Of a DNA stretch of 64,000 nucleotides, positions 25,445 to 34,138 are shown in pieces. The notes under the pieces are model-generated. The model saw nothing but the letters and a program-made list of their open reading frames with translations, made no database searches and was not told where the DNA came from. The stretch spans positions 124,001 to 188,000 of the forward strand of contig JBIQMS010000001.1 of assembly GCA_044463125.1 (NCBI GenBank), written 5' to 3'. The DNA comes from CAYMZZ01 sp044463125 (GTDB taxonomy: Bacteria; Bacteroidota; Bacteroidia; Chitinophagales; Chitinophagaceae). Each line of letters opens with the position of its first letter. Position 1 is the first letter of the stretch. The translations under genes and the position numbers were made by a program.

Positions 25445-26956
25445 ATGTACATCCTGTCTGCCGAAGATATCCGTCGCTGGGATGAATATACCCTGCAACA
25501 TGAGCCCATTGCTTCCATCGACCTGATGGAGCGTGCCGCTTCGGCCTGCGTTCAATGGATCCGCGAAACGCCTTATACGGCGCGTCCTATTCATATCTTT
25601 TGTGGTAAGGGCAACAATGGAGGTGATGGACTGGCCATTGCAAGGATGCTGGCAGACGACGGGCAACAGGTAACAGTGCACATCCTCGAGTTCGGTCACT
25701 TTGGAACGGATGATTTTCAAACCAACCTGGGCCGCCTCCATCAGCAGGGAAAAGTGGATATCCGATTCATTCAGGATGCTACCCATTTTCATCCCTTCGC
25801 GGAAGAAGATATTATTGTAGATGCTTTGTTTGGTACCGGCTTGAACCGGGGCCTTGGTTCCGTGACCGGAGAGCTGGTTCAACATATCAACAAAGCTGGC
25901 AGACCGGTTATTGCGATCGATTTACCAAGCGGCTTATTTGCTGATCGTTCATCGAAGGGGGAAACGATTATAGAAGCCACGCATACCCTCAGTTTTCAAT
26001 GTTATAAGCTGGCCCTGATAATGGCGGAGAATTATCGCTATTTTGGCACAGTACATATTCTGGATATAGGACTGCATCCCGATTTCCCCAAGCTATTTGC
26101 GCACCGTTTTGAATGGGTAGATGCTCGCCTATCAGCTTCTATTTATCAACCAAGGAAGGCATATGCGCATAAGGGCACAGCCGGCCATGCACTCCTGATT
26201 GCTGGCAGCTATGGTAAAATGGGTGCAGCCGTGCTGTCGGCTATGGGTTGCCTGCGTGCAGGTGCGGGCTTGCTCACCTGCCATATACCTTCAGCCGGTA
26301 TGCCGATTCTGCAAATAAGTGTACCTGAAGCGATGTTGATGACCGATTTCAATAGCTCCTACGTTACGAAACTGGAAACTGAAACCGATACTTTTGATGC
26401 CATCGGTATTGGACCCGGTATTGGTACCGCCCAGGAAACCCGGCAATTGCTCCGCGAACTGCTCGATAGCTGGCGCGGCCCACTGGTAATCGATGCCGAT
26501 GCTTTAAACAACATCAGTATGCAGCCGGCATTCCTCACTATGTTGCCTGCCGGCACGCTGCTTACGCCACATCCCAAAGAATTTGAGCGGTTGTTTGGCG
26601 CTGATGCCGACGAATTCGCGCGCGTGGAGAAAGCACTGGCAAAAGCGAAAGAGCTGGGTATTGTCATTATATTAAAAGGACATCATACCCTGATCGCCAG
26701 CCCGGATGGTCGCGGCTATTTCAATAGTAGTGGCAACCCCGGCATGGCAACAGCCGGAAGTGGCGATTTATTGACCGGAATACTCACTGGCCTGCTGGCT
26801 CAGGGCTATTTGCCACTACAGGCAGCCCTTCTTGGCGTTTACCTTCATGGATGGGCCGGCGACCTTGCGGCCGAAAAGCTGGGTGAGGAAGCTCTTTTGG
26901 CCAGCGATATGGCGAAGGAGCTCGGAAATGCCTTTAAAATGCTGAAAACCACCTGA
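25445..26956 (+). CDS. nnr: Bifunctional NAD(P)H-hydrate epimerase/dehydratase
   Basis: Repairs damaged NAD(P)HX. 503 residues. N-terminal epimerase (YjeF_N): DLMERAASACVQW, FCGKGNNGGDGLAIAR, VDALFGTGLNRGL, IAIDLPSGLFAD. C-terminal ADP-dependent dehydratase (ribokinase-like): KGTAGHALLIAGSYGKMGAA, IGIGPGIGTAQET, VIDADALNNI, LTPHPKEFERLFG, ILKGHHTLIA and NPGMATAGSGDLLTGI. Both active regions are intact, so both activities are expected. Confidence 0.94.
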   Translation: MYILSAEDIRRWDEYTLQHEPIASIDLMERAASACVQWIRETPYTARPIHIFCGKGNNGGDGLAIARMLADDGQQVTVHILEFGHFGTDDFQTNLGRLHQQGKVDIRFIQDATHFHPFAEEDIIVDALFGTGLNRGLGSVTGELVQHINKAGRPVIAIDLPSGLFADRSSKGETIIEATHTLSFQCYKLALIMAENYRYFGTVHILDIGLHPDFPKLFAHRFEWVDARLSASIYQPRKAYAHKGTAGHALLIAGSYGKMGAAVLSAMGCLRAGAGLLTCHIPSAGMPILQISVPEAMLMTDFNSSYVTKLETETDTFDAIGIGPGIGTAQETRQLLRELLDSWRGPLVIDADALNNISMQPAFLTMLPAGTLLTPHPKEFERLFGADADEFARVEKALAKAKELGIVIILKGHHTLIASPDGRGYFNSSGNPGMATAGSGDLLTGILTGLLAQGYLPLQAALLGVYLHGWAGDLAAEKLGEEALLASDMAKELGNAFKMLKTT

Positions 26957-26966
26957 TTTCCCGGGC

Positions 26967-26997
26967 TTGCAGTATTGATGTTCATCCCCTATCTTTG
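26967..26997 (+). promoter_or_regulatory. hppA promoter (Bacteroidota -33/-7)
   Basis: TTG at 26967-26969, 20-nt spacer, TATCTTTG at 26990-26997, then 36 nt to the hppA ATG. It lies inside the open upstream extension of the frame and so supports the ATG at 27034. Confidence 0.75.
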
Positions 26998-27033
26998 CCG
27001 TCCTTTAATATTTTATTAAGAATAAAATTGTTT

Positions 27034-29259
27034 ATGGACAAATTGATCTATCTCGTTCCCGCGATGGGACTCATCGGTCTGTTGTACACTTTCGCCAAAT
27101 ACAAATGGGTATCGAAGCAGGATGCCGGCACCGACCGCATGAAGGAGATCAGTAATTATATCGCTGAAGGTGCAATGGCTTTTCTGAAAGCTGAATGGAA
27201 GATTCTCGGCTATTTCGTGGTTATAGTAGGTATTTTATTAGCTGTGATGGCGAGTGCCAACCCGCATTCGCATTGGTCCATAGCTATCGCATTTGTAATT
27301 GGAGCAGTATTGAGCGCCATTGCCGGCTTTATTGGTATGCGCGCCGCTACCAAAGCCAATGTGCGTACCGCGCAAGCTGCCCGAAGCAGCCTCAGCAAAG
27401 CCCTGAATGTATCGTTTACAGGCGGTGCTGTGATGGGTGTGGGCGTAGCCGGGCTGGCAGTGCTGGGTCTCGGTGGTTTATATATTGTATTGAAAGAAAT
27501 TTTCGCGCCGGGTGCATCCATGAACTCCGATGAAATGCTGCAAACCATCGAGGTATTGACCGGCTTTTCACTGGGTGCTGAATCCATCGCTTTGTTTGCA
27601 CGCGTGGGTGGTGGTATTTATACAAAAGCCGCCGATGTGGGTGCAGACCTGGTAGGTAAAGTAGAAGCGGGAATTCCTGAAGATGACCCCCGTAACCCTG
27701 CCACTATCGCTGATAACGTAGGCGACAACGTAGGTGATGTTGCCGGAATGGGCGCCGATCTTTTTGGCTCCTATGTGGCCACCGTGCTGGCAACGATTGT
27801 ATTGGGACAGCAAACTGAAATTATTGGTGAAGATATCCTGGGAGGCTTCTCTCCTGTGGTTCTCCCCATGTTGATCGCCGGCGTGGGAATTCTTTTCTCG
27901 ATCATTGGTACCTGGTTTGTTCGCATTGGCGAATCAGCGGGCATCAATACAGCCGTAGTGCAAAAAGCCCTGAACATGGGCAACTGGGGTTCTATTATCC
28001 TTACGGCCATTGCGGCTGCTGTACTGGTAAACTGGCTCCTGCCAGAGCAAATGATTTTGCGGGGCGAACCCTTTACCAAATGGGGTGTGTTGGGCGCTAT
28101 TGGTGTAGGCCTTCTGGTAGGCGCACTCATGAGCATCATTACCGAATACTATACGGCCATGGGCAAGCGTCCCGTGTTGAGCATCATCAAACAATCATCC
28201 ACAGGCCATGCGACCAACGTTATCGGAGGTCTGGCCATTGGAATGGAGTCCACCTTCCTGCCCATCATCGTGTTGGCCGCAGGTATCTGGGGCTCTTATG
28301 AGTGTGCCGGTCTTTATGGCGTTTCTATCGCTGCCGCCGGTATGATGGCCACCACGGCCATGCAATTGGCGATTGATGCTTTTGGTCCTATCGCCGACAA
28401 CGCCGGTGGTATTGCTGAAATGAGTGAATTGCCTAAAGAAGTTCGTGAGAAGACAGACGTACTGGATGCTGTGGGCAACACCACGGCCGCCACGGGTAAG
28501 GGCTTTGCCATTGCCTCTGCCGCCCTCACTGCCTTAGCGCTTTTTGCCGCTTTTGTGGGTGTAGCCAAAATTGATGGTATAAATATTTACAAGGCCAACG
28601 TTTTATCCAGTCTTTTTGTAGGTGCCATGATACCCTTCATCTTCTCCTCCCTGGCAATCCGTGCCGTGGGTCAGGCAGCCATGGCCATGGTGGAAGAAGT
28701 AAGGCGTCAGTTCAAGACTATTCCCGGCATTATGGAAGGTACCGGCAAGCCGGAATATGATAAATGTGTGGCCATTTCCACCCAGGCTTCCATCCGTAAG
28801 ATGATGTTGCCCGGTGCCATCGCTATCATTTCACCCCTGATTATCGGCTTTATGCCCGGCCTCGGCGCTGAAGCGCTGGGTGGTTTCCTGGCTGGCGCCA
28901 CCGTAAGCGGCGTATTGATGGGAATGTTCCAGAACAATGCCGGCGGTGCCTGGGATAATGCCAAAAAGTCTTTCGAAAAAGGCGTGGAAATCAATGGCGA
29001 GATGTACTACAAAAAATCAGAGCCACATAAGGCATCTGTAACGGGCGACACCGTAGGTGATCCCTTCAAGGATACTTCAGGTCCTTCCATGAATATCCTG
29101 ATCAAACTGATGTCGATCGTTTCCCTGGTAATTGCCCCCACCCTTGCCCAGATTCAGGGTGAGCCTGGCCACGCTTCCGTGCCGGAAAAGGGCATTGAAT
29201 TGAAATATGAAAGCAAAGTGAAGGCCGAAACACCGAATACTGTTGCTTTTCGGAAATAA
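27034..29259 (+). CDS. hppA: K+-type membrane-bound pyrophosphatase
   Basis: Hydrolyses PPi to pump H+ and/or Na+ across the membrane. 741 residues, about 16 membrane helices. Substrate motif DVGADLVGKVE followed by IPEDDPRNPATIADNVGDNVGDVAGMGADLFGSY; further acidic motifs DAFGPIADNAGGIAEM and the C-terminal NAGGAWDNAKK. The sequence GNTTAATGKGFAI has Ala where K+-independent enzymes carry Lys, so this is a K+-dependent type, commonly Na+-pumping; ion choice is inference. The frame is open to 26995, but the ATG at 27034 follows the promoter and starts a helix. Confidence 0.95.
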   Translation: MDKLIYLVPAMGLIGLLYTFAKYKWVSKQDAGTDRMKEISNYIAEGAMAFLKAEWKILGYFVVIVGILLAVMASANPHSHWSIAIAFVIGAVLSAIAGFIGMRAATKANVRTAQAARSSLSKALNVSFTGGAVMGVGVAGLAVLGLGGLYIVLKEIFAPGASMNSDEMLQTIEVLTGFSLGAESIALFARVGGGIYTKAADVGADLVGKVEAGIPEDDPRNPATIADNVGDNVGDVAGMGADLFGSYVATVLATIVLGQQTEIIGEDILGGFSPVVLPMLIAGVGILFSIIGTWFVRIGESAGINTAVVQKALNMGNWGSIILTAIAAAVLVNWLLPEQMILRGEPFTKWGVLGAIGVGLLVGALMSIITEYYTAMGKRPVLSIIKQSSTGHATNVIGGLAIGMESTFLPIIVLAAGIWGSYECAGLYGVSIAAAGMMATTAMQLAIDAFGPIADNAGGIAEMSELPKEVREKTDVLDAVGNTTAATGKGFAIASAALTALALFAAFVGVAKIDGINIYKANVLSSLFVGAMIPFIFSSLAIRAVGQAAMAMVEEVRRQFKTIPGIMEGTGKPEYDKCVAISTQASIRKMMLPGAIAIISPLIIGFMPGLGAEALGGFLAGATVSGVLMGMFQNNAGGAWDNAKKSFEKGVEINGEMYYKKSEPHKASVTGDTVGDPFKDTSGPSMNILIKLMSIVSLVIAPTLAQIQGEPGHASVPEKGIELKYESKVKAETPNTVAFRK

Positions 29260-29287
29260 TATATGATCTTAATCAGAACCATTATTG

Positions 29288-29320
29288 AAGTCCCGCTGTG
29301 TCTACAGCGGGACTTATTTT
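29288..29320 (+). terminator. hppA intrinsic terminator
   Basis: 12-bp stem AAGTCCCGCTGT / ACAGCGGGACTT, loop GTCT, then ATTTT, 28 nt after the stop. Confidence 0.85.
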
Positions 29321-29381
29321 GTATATTCATGACCTGACAAAGCCACGGAAATTCGACGAGTGGATTGGATGAAAAACACTT

Positions 29382-31667
29382 ATGGGGGAAACAGCAGTTA
29401 CCTTACATCAACAACAAAAAAAGGCGCTTGGTAGGCCCCTTCTGTGGGGACTTATCACCTTTCTACTGGCAGGCGCTATCTGCGCTCTGCTGGTTTACCT
29501 CGAATTTCGCGTAAGAAGAAACGAATCAGAACGGCAACTTTATTCCGTTGCAGAAACGGTGCGGAGTCGTTTACAACAATCCTTGCAATACTCTTTATCA
29601 GCCACTCAAACGATGGCCTTAACCATCAACCGTGATGGGGTACCTGTGAATTTTGATTCGGTTGCCCGATACGTGCTGAGTTACAACAAATTTATTGACG
29701 CCCTTCAATTAGCTCCCAAAGGTGTGATTCAATATGTTTATCCGCTGGAGCCGCACAGGGCGGTAGTGGGTTATGATGTTTTGAGTGATCCACTTCGACG
29801 GACTGAGGCCCTGATAGCGCTGGAACGAAAAGAATTGTTTTTTGCCGGCCCCTTTGAATTGAGGCAGGGTGGCCTGGGTGTAGTGGGTCGGCTACCGGTT
29901 TTTCTCAATGATGAATTCTGGGGTTTTTCAGCGGTGGTGATCCGATTGAATACTTTGCTGGAGGCGGCTGGTATCGACAGCAGTGGCGCTTCCGGCTATT
30001 ATTTCCAGCTCTCCAAAATCAATCCGGATACAGGAGAGGAGGAATTCTTCCTGCCATTGCACAGTGGTCATGCAAACGCCTATTCCATCGCCGTTACGGT
30101 ACCGGATGGGGAATGGAAACTATCGGTATTGCCTGCGGCGCAGGTTTCCCCTTTTCAATCTACCATTTTACTCGGCTCGCTTGGTTTTCTACTATCCGTC
30201 ATCGCCGGTCTCTTTGCCTATAACCGGTCCAAAGCGCCGGCCAGGCTGCAGCAACTCGTGGACGAGCGAACCCTGGAGCTCGACCAAAGTGAAAAAAGGC
30301 ATAAAGCCATTGTAAATGCGTTGCCCGATATGTTGCTGGTGATTGATGGCAATAACCGATTTGTCGACTACAACAACCCCATGGGCAACCCCACCCTGCT
30401 TCCGCCAGAACAGTTCCTGGGTAAACATGTGTCGGAGGTATTGCCACGCGACCTTGCGGAAGAAACACTGGCCAACAAGGAAACCGTACTGCGGGAGCAA
30501 CGTTTGTTGACGCATGGCTATTCGATTATAAGGGACGGCGAAAGAAAATATTATGAAGCCCGGTATGCTCCTCAGGGTAAAACCGATGTGTTGATACTGG
30601 TGAGGGATATTACCGAAACTGCGATTGCGGAACAACGCATGCGGGATAGCGAAGAGAAATATCGTACCCTGGTTGAGCAAGCCAATGATGCCATATTCAT
30701 TTCCAATTTAAAGGGTGAGTTACTGGTAGTGAACCCGGCCGGAAGCCGTATTTCGCAATACAGCCTGGAGGAGTTGATGCAAAAAAGAATTCATGAGCTT
30801 ACCATACCTGATCAACTGCAAGTGATGCCTTTTAAGTTCGAAGAATTGGCTACTGGTGCAGTAGTTACCTCTGAACGTAAACTAAAACGAAAGGATGGTT
30901 CGGTGATAGATGTGGAGATCACTGCCAAGTTGATCGCGGCTGACCGGTTTCTTGCTTTCGTACAGGATATCAGTGAAAGAAAGCGGGTGGAGCAAGAGCT
31001 CCTGCAATCGCGGGAAGACCTTCGCCGCCTCAGCAACTATATTGAACAGGTAAGGGAGCAGGAACGTCTGCATATCTCCCGCGAAATTCATGACGAGCTT
31101 GGCCAGCACCTAACCGTATTGAAAATGGATGTTTCGCGCCTGGCCAAGAAAATACAGCAAAATGACCCGAGCTGGACTGGCGATTTCCAGGAAATCCTCG
31201 ATGCCATCAATGATATGGTGATCGTGGTACGGCGTATATCCACCGAACTTCGCCCCGGTTTGCTCGACGATCTTGGTCTTATCGCCGCCATAGATTGGTA
31301 TGGACAGGATTTTGAGAAACGCACCGGCATCAAGACTTCCCTGATTTGCAGCGTGCAGGAAGAGGAACTGCCCCGCGAATTCAATATCGGCATCTTCCGG
31401 ATATTCCAGGAGTCGCTAACCAATGTGGCGCGACATGCTGGCGCCGATAAGGTAGACATATCCCTAGTGCGCCAGGAAAATCAGCTCGTGCTGCTTATAG
31501 AAGACAATGGAAAGGGTTTTGAACGCGAAGATATTCAACATAAGAAAACCCTGGGTATTATGGGCATGAAAGAAAGAGCCATCATGATGGGTGGTTCCTA
31601 TACCATACATAGCGCGAATGGAAAAGGAACGGTGGTGGAAGTGGTAATTCCGCTGAAAACCGTTTAA
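29382..31667 (+). CDS. Membrane histidine kinase, CHASE-PAS-PAS-HisKA_3
   Basis: 761 residues: membrane helix at about 20-40, extracytoplasmic CHASE-like sensor (FIDALQLAPKGVIQYVYPLE, LFFAGPFELRQGGLGVVGRLPVF), second helix at about 265-285 (STILLGSLGFLLSVIAGLFAY), PAS 1 (NALPDMLLVID), PAS 2 (EQANDAIFISNLKGELL), HisKA_3 dimerisation helix with the phospho-acceptor in ISREIHDELGQHL, and a NarL-type ATPase (FRIFQESLTNVARHAGA, IEDNGKGF, GIMGMKERA). CHASE sensors bind small extracellular ligands. No response regulator is adjacent. The stop TAA is supplied by the CGTTTAAT repeat. Confidence 0.92.
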   Translation: MGETAVTLHQQQKKALGRPLLWGLITFLLAGAICALLVYLEFRVRRNESERQLYSVAETVRSRLQQSLQYSLSATQTMALTINRDGVPVNFDSVARYVLSYNKFIDALQLAPKGVIQYVYPLEPHRAVVGYDVLSDPLRRTEALIALERKELFFAGPFELRQGGLGVVGRLPVFLNDEFWGFSAVVIRLNTLLEAAGIDSSGASGYYFQLSKINPDTGEEEFFLPLHSGHANAYSIAVTVPDGEWKLSVLPAAQVSPFQSTILLGSLGFLLSVIAGLFAYNRSKAPARLQQLVDERTLELDQSEKRHKAIVNALPDMLLVIDGNNRFVDYNNPMGNPTLLPPEQFLGKHVSEVLPRDLAEETLANKETVLREQRLLTHGYSIIRDGERKYYEARYAPQGKTDVLILVRDITETAIAEQRMRDSEEKYRTLVEQANDAIFISNLKGELLVVNPAGSRISQYSLEELMQKRIHELTIPDQLQVMPFKFEELATGAVVTSERKLKRKDGSVIDVEITAKLIAADRFLAFVQDISERKRVEQELLQSREDLRRLSNYIEQVREQERLHISREIHDELGQHLTVLKMDVSRLAKKIQQNDPSWTGDFQEILDAINDMVIVVRRISTELRPGLLDDLGLIAAIDWYGQDFEKRTGIKTSLICSVQEEELPREFNIGIFRIFQESLTNVARHAGADKVDISLVRQENQLVLLIEDNGKGFEREDIQHKKTLGIMGMKERAIMMGGSYTIHSANGKGTVVEVVIPLKTV

Positions 31668-31799
31668 TCGTTTAATCGTTGAATCGTTTAATCGTTGAAC
31701 TGTTTAATCGCTTACTTTTAATTTAAAACAATCCACCGACAGTTGAACTATTCAACAGTTCAACGATTAAACGAATAAACGATTCAACAGTTCAACAAT
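31663..31799. repeat. Octad inverted element, CGTTKAAY dialect
   Basis: Left arm: CGTTTAAT, CGTTTAAT, CGTTGAAT, CGTTTAAT, CGTTGAAC, TGTTTAAT. After a 30-nt centre, right arm of reverse-complement octads (ATTCAACG / GTTCAACG types). Period is 8, not 7. The first octad contains the kinase stop TAA; the right arm ends 3 nt before the arginine decarboxylase stop. Confidence 0.9.
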
Positions 31800-31802
31800 T
31801 TC

Positions 31803-33203
31803 TCACTTCACGTACCCCAATATCTTCAACATGCTTTGTGCCGTTTGCTCGCGGGCATAGAGCCAGTCGGTGAGTTTTCCATTCTTGTCGTAACCAACAA
31901 TTACGTGTTTGGGTGAAGGAATCAGACAGTGCTTGATTCCTCCATAGCCGCTGATCTGATCCTGGTAGGCGCCAGTATGGAAAAAGCCCACATAGAGCGG
32001 TTCGCCATTAACGATTTTGGGCAGGAAAACTTCGTTGATATGCTCTTCGGAATCGTAGTAATCGTGACTATCGCAGGTGATGCCTCCTAGTACCACCCGC
32101 TGGTATTCGGCTTCCCATTTATTAATAGGCAGCATCAGGAATCGCTCGCCAATACCCCAGGTATCGGGCAGGGTGGTAATAAAACTGGAATCGATCATAT
32201 ACCAGTTCTCGCGGTCGTTTTGCACTTTTTCCCCGATCACGCTATAGATATGAGCCATGCTTTCCCCTACCGTGTAGCTGCCAAATTCTGTAAAGATATT
32301 GGGCATGGGTACTTTGGCTTTCTTGCAGGCTGATTTGATATTGCCTACAATTTCATTGATCATGAACTGGTAATCGTAATCAAATCCCAGGCTATGTTTG
32401 ATGGGGAAACCGCCGCCGATATTGATAGAGTCCAGTTCGGGGCAAATCTTTTTGAGCTGGCAATAGAGGTTGATGATCTTATTGAGCTCACTCCAGTAAT
32501 AGATATCATCCTTAATGCCCTTGTTGAGGAAGATGTGCAGCATTTTCAGCTGAAACTTGCTTTCATACCCTTCGATCCTGTCTACATAAAACTCCAGGAT
32601 GTCTTTTGCACGGATACCCAGCCGGGAAGTATAAAAGGGGAAATTGGGCTCCTCTTCTGCCGCAACTCTGATACCCAGCTTAAATGGAACTTTTACCGAT
32701 TTGGCATATTCCTTCAGTTCATCTTTATTATCAAGAACCGGAATCACATTTTGCCAGCCGGTATTCAGCAGGTTGGCGATCCGGCGGGTGTAACCCTTTT
32801 GCTTATAGCCGTTGCAGATGATATGAATATCCTTGGTAATCTTCTTTTTTTCATAGAGTTTCTTGATGATCTCTATGTCGTAGGCATAGCTGGTCTCCAG
32901 ATGAATCTCATGCTTCAGCGCTTCTTCCACCACAAAGCTAAAGTGTGAACTCTTGGTGCAATAGCAATAGAAATACTTACCCTCATACTTATGTTTCTTG
33001 AAAGCGGCTGCAAACATGGTCTTGGCCTTCTTGATCTGCATGCCAATTTTGGGCAGATAGGTCAACTTCATGGGCGTGCCATACTTGTCAATCAGAGCTT
33101 TCAGGTCCAGGCCATTGTACTGCAGATAACCGTCCTTCACATCGAAACCTTCCTGCGGAAAATTGAAGGTTTGCCGGACGAGGTCGTTGTAGGTATTATT
33201 CAT
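31803..33203 (-). CDS. speA: Arginine decarboxylase (PLP fold III, short type)
   Basis: Makes agmatine from arginine for polyamine synthesis. 466 residues, the length of the Bacteroidota form, shorter than the ~650-residue E. coli enzyme. Alanine-racemase-like barrel: YFYCYCTKSSHFSFV holds the PLP lysine; DSINIGGGFPIKHSLGFDYDYQF is the glycine-rich phosphate loop; SHDYYDSEEH and GFFHTGAYQDQISGYGG belong to the C-terminal active-site half. Diaminopimelate or ornithine decarboxylase are less likely. Own promoter at 33246-33276. Confidence 0.82.
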   Translation of the reverse strand: MNNTYNDLVRQTFNFPQEGFDVKDGYLQYNGLDLKALIDKYGTPMKLTYLPKIGMQIKKAKTMFAAAFKKHKYEGKYFYCYCTKSSHFSFVVEEALKHEIHLETSYAYDIEIIKKLYEKKKITKDIHIICNGYKQKGYTRRIANLLNTGWQNVIPVLDNKDELKEYAKSVKVPFKLGIRVAAEEEPNFPFYTSRLGIRAKDILEFYVDRIEGYESKFQLKMLHIFLNKGIKDDIYYWSELNKIINLYCQLKKICPELDSINIGGGFPIKHSLGFDYDYQFMINEIVGNIKSACKKAKVPMPNIFTEFGSYTVGESMAHIYSVIGEKVQNDRENWYMIDSSFITTLPDTWGIGERFLMLPINKWEAEYQRVVLGGITCDSHDYYDSEEHINEVFLPKIVNGEPLYVGFFHTGAYQDQISGYGGIKHCLIPSPKHVIVGYDKNGKLTDWLYAREQTAQSMLKILGYVK

Positions 33204-33245
33204 TTAACGGCAAAAGGCTTGCGTTTGGAAAAGCGGGATTTGAAG

Positions 33246-33276
33246 CAAAAGTATGGGAAATGATGGAATGTGGCAA
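33246..33276 (-). promoter_or_regulatory. Arginine decarboxylase promoter
   Basis: On the minus strand TTG (33274-33276), 20-nt spacer, TACTTTTG (33246-33253), about 43 nt before the ATG. Fits the Bacteroidota -33/-7 pattern. Confidence 0.7.
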
Positions 33277-33332
33277 TGGACGATCTGTTTGCCAGGGAAT
33301 TAATTCTCCGAAATATCGGGTAGTGCAATAAA

Positions 33333-33360
33333 ATTAAAAGCCGCTTTTGCGGCTTTTAAT
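33333..33360. terminator. rplT terminator
   Basis: Stem ATTAAAAGCCGC / GCGGCTTTTAAT with loop TTTT, 6 nt after the rplT stop. Symmetric A/T flanks allow function on either strand, but only rplT points at it. Confidence 0.85.
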
Positions 33361-33365
33361 CTTGA

Positions 33366-33710
33366 TTATTTCACTGAGTTCACCAGATTCTTGAAGGTCT
33401 CGGGATTATTCATCGCCAGATCAGCCAGCACTTTGCGGTCGAGCTCAATACCTTTTTTCTGGAGTTTGTTGATGAATTCCGAATAGGTCATTCCTTCTTC
33501 GCGAACAGCAGCGTTGATACGCGCGATCCACAAAGAGCGGTATTCCCTTTTCTTCAGTTTACGACCTACATACATGTAGGTCATACCTTTTTCCACTACG
33601 TTTTTGGCAACCGTCAATACATTTTTGCGTTTGCCATAAAAGCCTTTGGCTTGTTTTAATATCTTTTTGCGGCGCGCTTTAGAAGCAACGGCATTTTTTG
33701 AACGAGGCAT
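33366..33710 (-). CDS. rplT: 50S ribosomal protein L20
   Basis: 114 residues. L20 is a primary 23S rRNA binder needed early in 50S assembly. Text typical of the family: MPRSKNAVASKARRKKILKQ, AKGFYGKRKN, YMYVGRKLKKREYRSLWIARINAA and FINKLQKKGIELDRKVLADLA. It follows rpmI by 54 bp on the same strand. Confidence 0.97.
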   Translation of the reverse strand: MPRSKNAVASKARRKKILKQAKGFYGKRKNVLTVAKNVVEKGMTYMYVGRKLKKREYRSLWIARINAAVREEGMTYSEFINKLQKKGIELDRKVLADLAMNNPETFKNLVNSVK

Positions 33711-33764
33711 ATCTAAAAGAGTTTAAATTAATTGTTGAATAATGAGCTATCTAAGCGCCAGCGC

Positions 33765-33962
33765 TTATTTCAGGCGAAGCAGGCGTTTTACGAAATCCAT
33801 ATTGGGTTTGGCAACCAAACCATCAATACGCATAGCTCTTTTTCTTTTTTTGGATTTCTTCGTCAGGATGTGACGCTTAAAACTCTTCTGATGCGTGATC
33901 TTACCGGTGCCGGTAACTTTAAAGCGCTTTTTGGCACTGGAATTTGTTTTAACCTTAGGCAT
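33765..33962 (-). CDS. rpmI: 50S ribosomal protein L35
   Basis: 65 residues from MPKVKTNSSAKKRFKVTGTG, exactly the L35 size; the in-frame extension upstream is rejected. Very basic (HILTKKSKKRKRAMR). First gene of the rpmI-rplT unit, here with its own promoter at 34049-34081 because infC lies behind another gene. Confidence 0.97.
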   Translation of the reverse strand: MPKVKTNSSAKKRFKVTGTGKITHQKSFKRHILTKKSKKRKRAMRIDGLVAKPNMDFVKRLLRLK

Positions 33963-34048
33963 TTTACCTTTTGTTAAGAATGATACCTTTGAGGCGATCC
34001 CCACGGAGGGACGCTTGTGGAGCCTCTTCAGGCCTAATAAATGGAGCG

Positions 34049-34081
34049 CAAAGGTAAGGAAAATATCGGAACCTGTACAAA
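34049..34081 (-). promoter_or_regulatory. rpmI-rplT promoter
   Basis: On the minus strand TTTG (34078-34081), 21-nt spacer, TACCTTTG (34049-34056). It leaves about an 80-nt leader before rpmI, room for L20-type autoregulation, though I see no clear L20-binding mimic. Confidence 0.72.
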
Positions 34082-34102
34082 GTTCCGTGCCAGTTATTAC
34101 AA

Positions 34103-34134
34103 AAAAAGAAGGCCGCTGTTGCGGCCTTCTTTTT
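34103..34134. terminator. Terminator of the metalloprotease gene
   Basis: Stem AAAAAGAAGGCCGC / GCGGCCTTCTTTTT, loop TGTT, directly after the stop of the 34139-36703 gene. It insulates rpmI-rplT from that gene. Confidence 0.88.
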
Positions 34135-34138
34135 AATG

